From Geoglobus sp. (GTDB lineage Archaea; Halobacteriota; Archaeoglobi; Archaeoglobales; Archaeoglobaceae): a stretch of 5,811 bases of DNA. This document shows positions 5,214-5,811 of this stretch, one piece after another. The notes beneath the pieces are model-generated. The model saw only the letters and a list, made by a program, of their open reading frames with translations. It had not been told where the DNA came from and ran no database searches. Every line of letters starts with the position of its first letter. Positions within the stretch are counted from its first letter, which is position 1. The stretch spans positions 1-5,811 of the forward strand of contig WAJY01000050.1 in assembly GCA_015523645.1 (NCBI GenBank), read 5' to 3'. Position numbers and translations under genes: made by a program.

Positions 5214-5811
5214 ATGCTATAAAAGAAGTCTACGAAGAATACAGGTGCAATGCAATAGTTCTCCAAACGATCTTAAAGCATAAGGGATGCAACATAAGCA
5301 AGAACAAAATCCACGAAGTGTTGAAGATGAACGGCTATGCAAAGGAAGAGAAGAACAAAAAGAAGAGAAAGAAGTGGATTCGCTACGAAAGGAGGCATTC
5401 CATGGAATTATGGCATGCTGACTGGTTTTATTTTAACGGAAAGTGGATAATAGCCTACTTAGATGATGCATCTCGTTTAATTGTTGGTTGTGGAGTATTT
5501 GAGAGTGCAACAGCAGATAATGCTCTACAAGTTTTAAAAGAAGCCATGGATAATTATGGTAAACCTGAATCAATTCTCACCGACAGAGGAACTCAATTCT
5601 ACGCATCTGCAGGCAAGAAGGCTAAAGGTATCTCAAAGTTCGAGAAATTCCTTGAAGAGAATGAGATTAGGCATATCGTTGGTAGGGTAAACCATCCACA
5701 AACGAATGGAAAGATTGAGAGGTTCTTTGGCCTTATGGAGCAGAAAGCCCATCTTTTTGATTCTGTTGAAGAGTTTGTTAGCTGGTATAATTACGTGAAG
5801 CCGCATATGAG
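5204..5811 (+). pseudogene. Transposase catalytic domain (rve, DDE) in the -1 frame, cut by window edge
   Basis: About 202 codons are open from 5204 to the right edge with no stop; the gene continues outside. It catalyses cut and strand transfer of the element ends. The DDE triad is complete: Asp in WHADWFYF (codon 5420), Asp in LTDRGTQFY (5582) and Glu in NHPQTNGKIERFFG (5717). There are 53 residues between the two Asp and 44 between the second Asp and Glu, longer than the classical 35 because of an insert around ASAGKKAKGIS. The edge falls in the YNYVKPHM segment, which in rve transposases lies near the end of the core, so only a short tail is missing. The first in-frame ATG is 5327, past the linker helices, so independent initiation would omit part of the protein. 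It is called a pseudogene because of the frame break, yet all catalytic residues survive. A programmed frameshift would make it functional. Confidence 0.8.

Larger units (their letters stand above)
4935..5811 (+). mobile_element. Insertion sequence with rve-type (IS481-like) transposase, right end outside window
   Basis: The element is recognised by its DDE integrase-core transposase, carried in two reading frames from 5013 to the edge. The left boundary is a guess: the non-coding sequence at 4935 begins TGTCCACTTAACACAAAC, and IS481-type ends commonly start with TGT. The arms TGGAC/GTCCA (4929-4940) and a hairpin (4950-4971) lie around it. Because the right end is missing, no terminal inverted repeat or target duplication can be matched. 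About 78 nt would separate the end from the transposase start, normal for such elements. The family is inferred from the catalytic domain layout, with an N-terminal helix-turn-helix followed by the rve core. Confidence 0.75.

Overview
The window looks like a chromosomal segment of a thermophilic euryarchaeon. An archaeal-type mevalonate kinase, an archaeal Lhr-core helicase, TATA/BRE-like promoters, probable leaderless starts and heavy use of AGA/AGG/ATA codons all fit this. The Pro/Thr-rich lipoprotein and the style of the proteins suggest an Archaeoglobales-like genome, but this is an impression from the sequence and not a database match.

Layout. Positions 2-448 (+) hold the C-terminal 148 residues of a UPF1/DNA2/NAM7-type superfamily 1 helicase that is cut by the left window edge. 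It converges on a lipoprotein gene of unknown function (1200-523, -). A 131-bp divergent promoter region separates that gene from lhr (preferred start 1332, stop 3914, +), an Lhr-core superfamily 2 helicase with all motifs intact. After a 45-bp gap that carries its own TATA-like box comes mvk (3960-4835, +), mevalonate kinase. Positions 4836-4934 are AT-rich and non-coding, with oligo-T terminator-like tracts. From about 4935 to the right edge lies an insertion sequence of the rve/IS481-like kind. Its transposase reads as two pieces, 5013-5213 and 5204-5811, joined by a -1 frameshift, and it runs off the window.

How the genes work together. The two helicases are nucleic-acid maintenance enzymes of different superfamilies. 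Mevalonate kinase makes precursor for archaeal isoprenoid ether lipids. The lipoprotein is predicted to sit on the outer face of the membrane. Nothing in the sequence ties these into one system. Each gene from the lipoprotein onward appears to have its own promoter.

I found no undescribed system. The points most worth a second look are the promoter/start geometry (a lipoprotein start that must be moved, and apparently leaderless mvk, lhr and transposase), the transposase frameshift with an A-AAG-type slip sequence, and the insertion sequence lying directly downstream of mvk, next to a possible interrupted native start codon.
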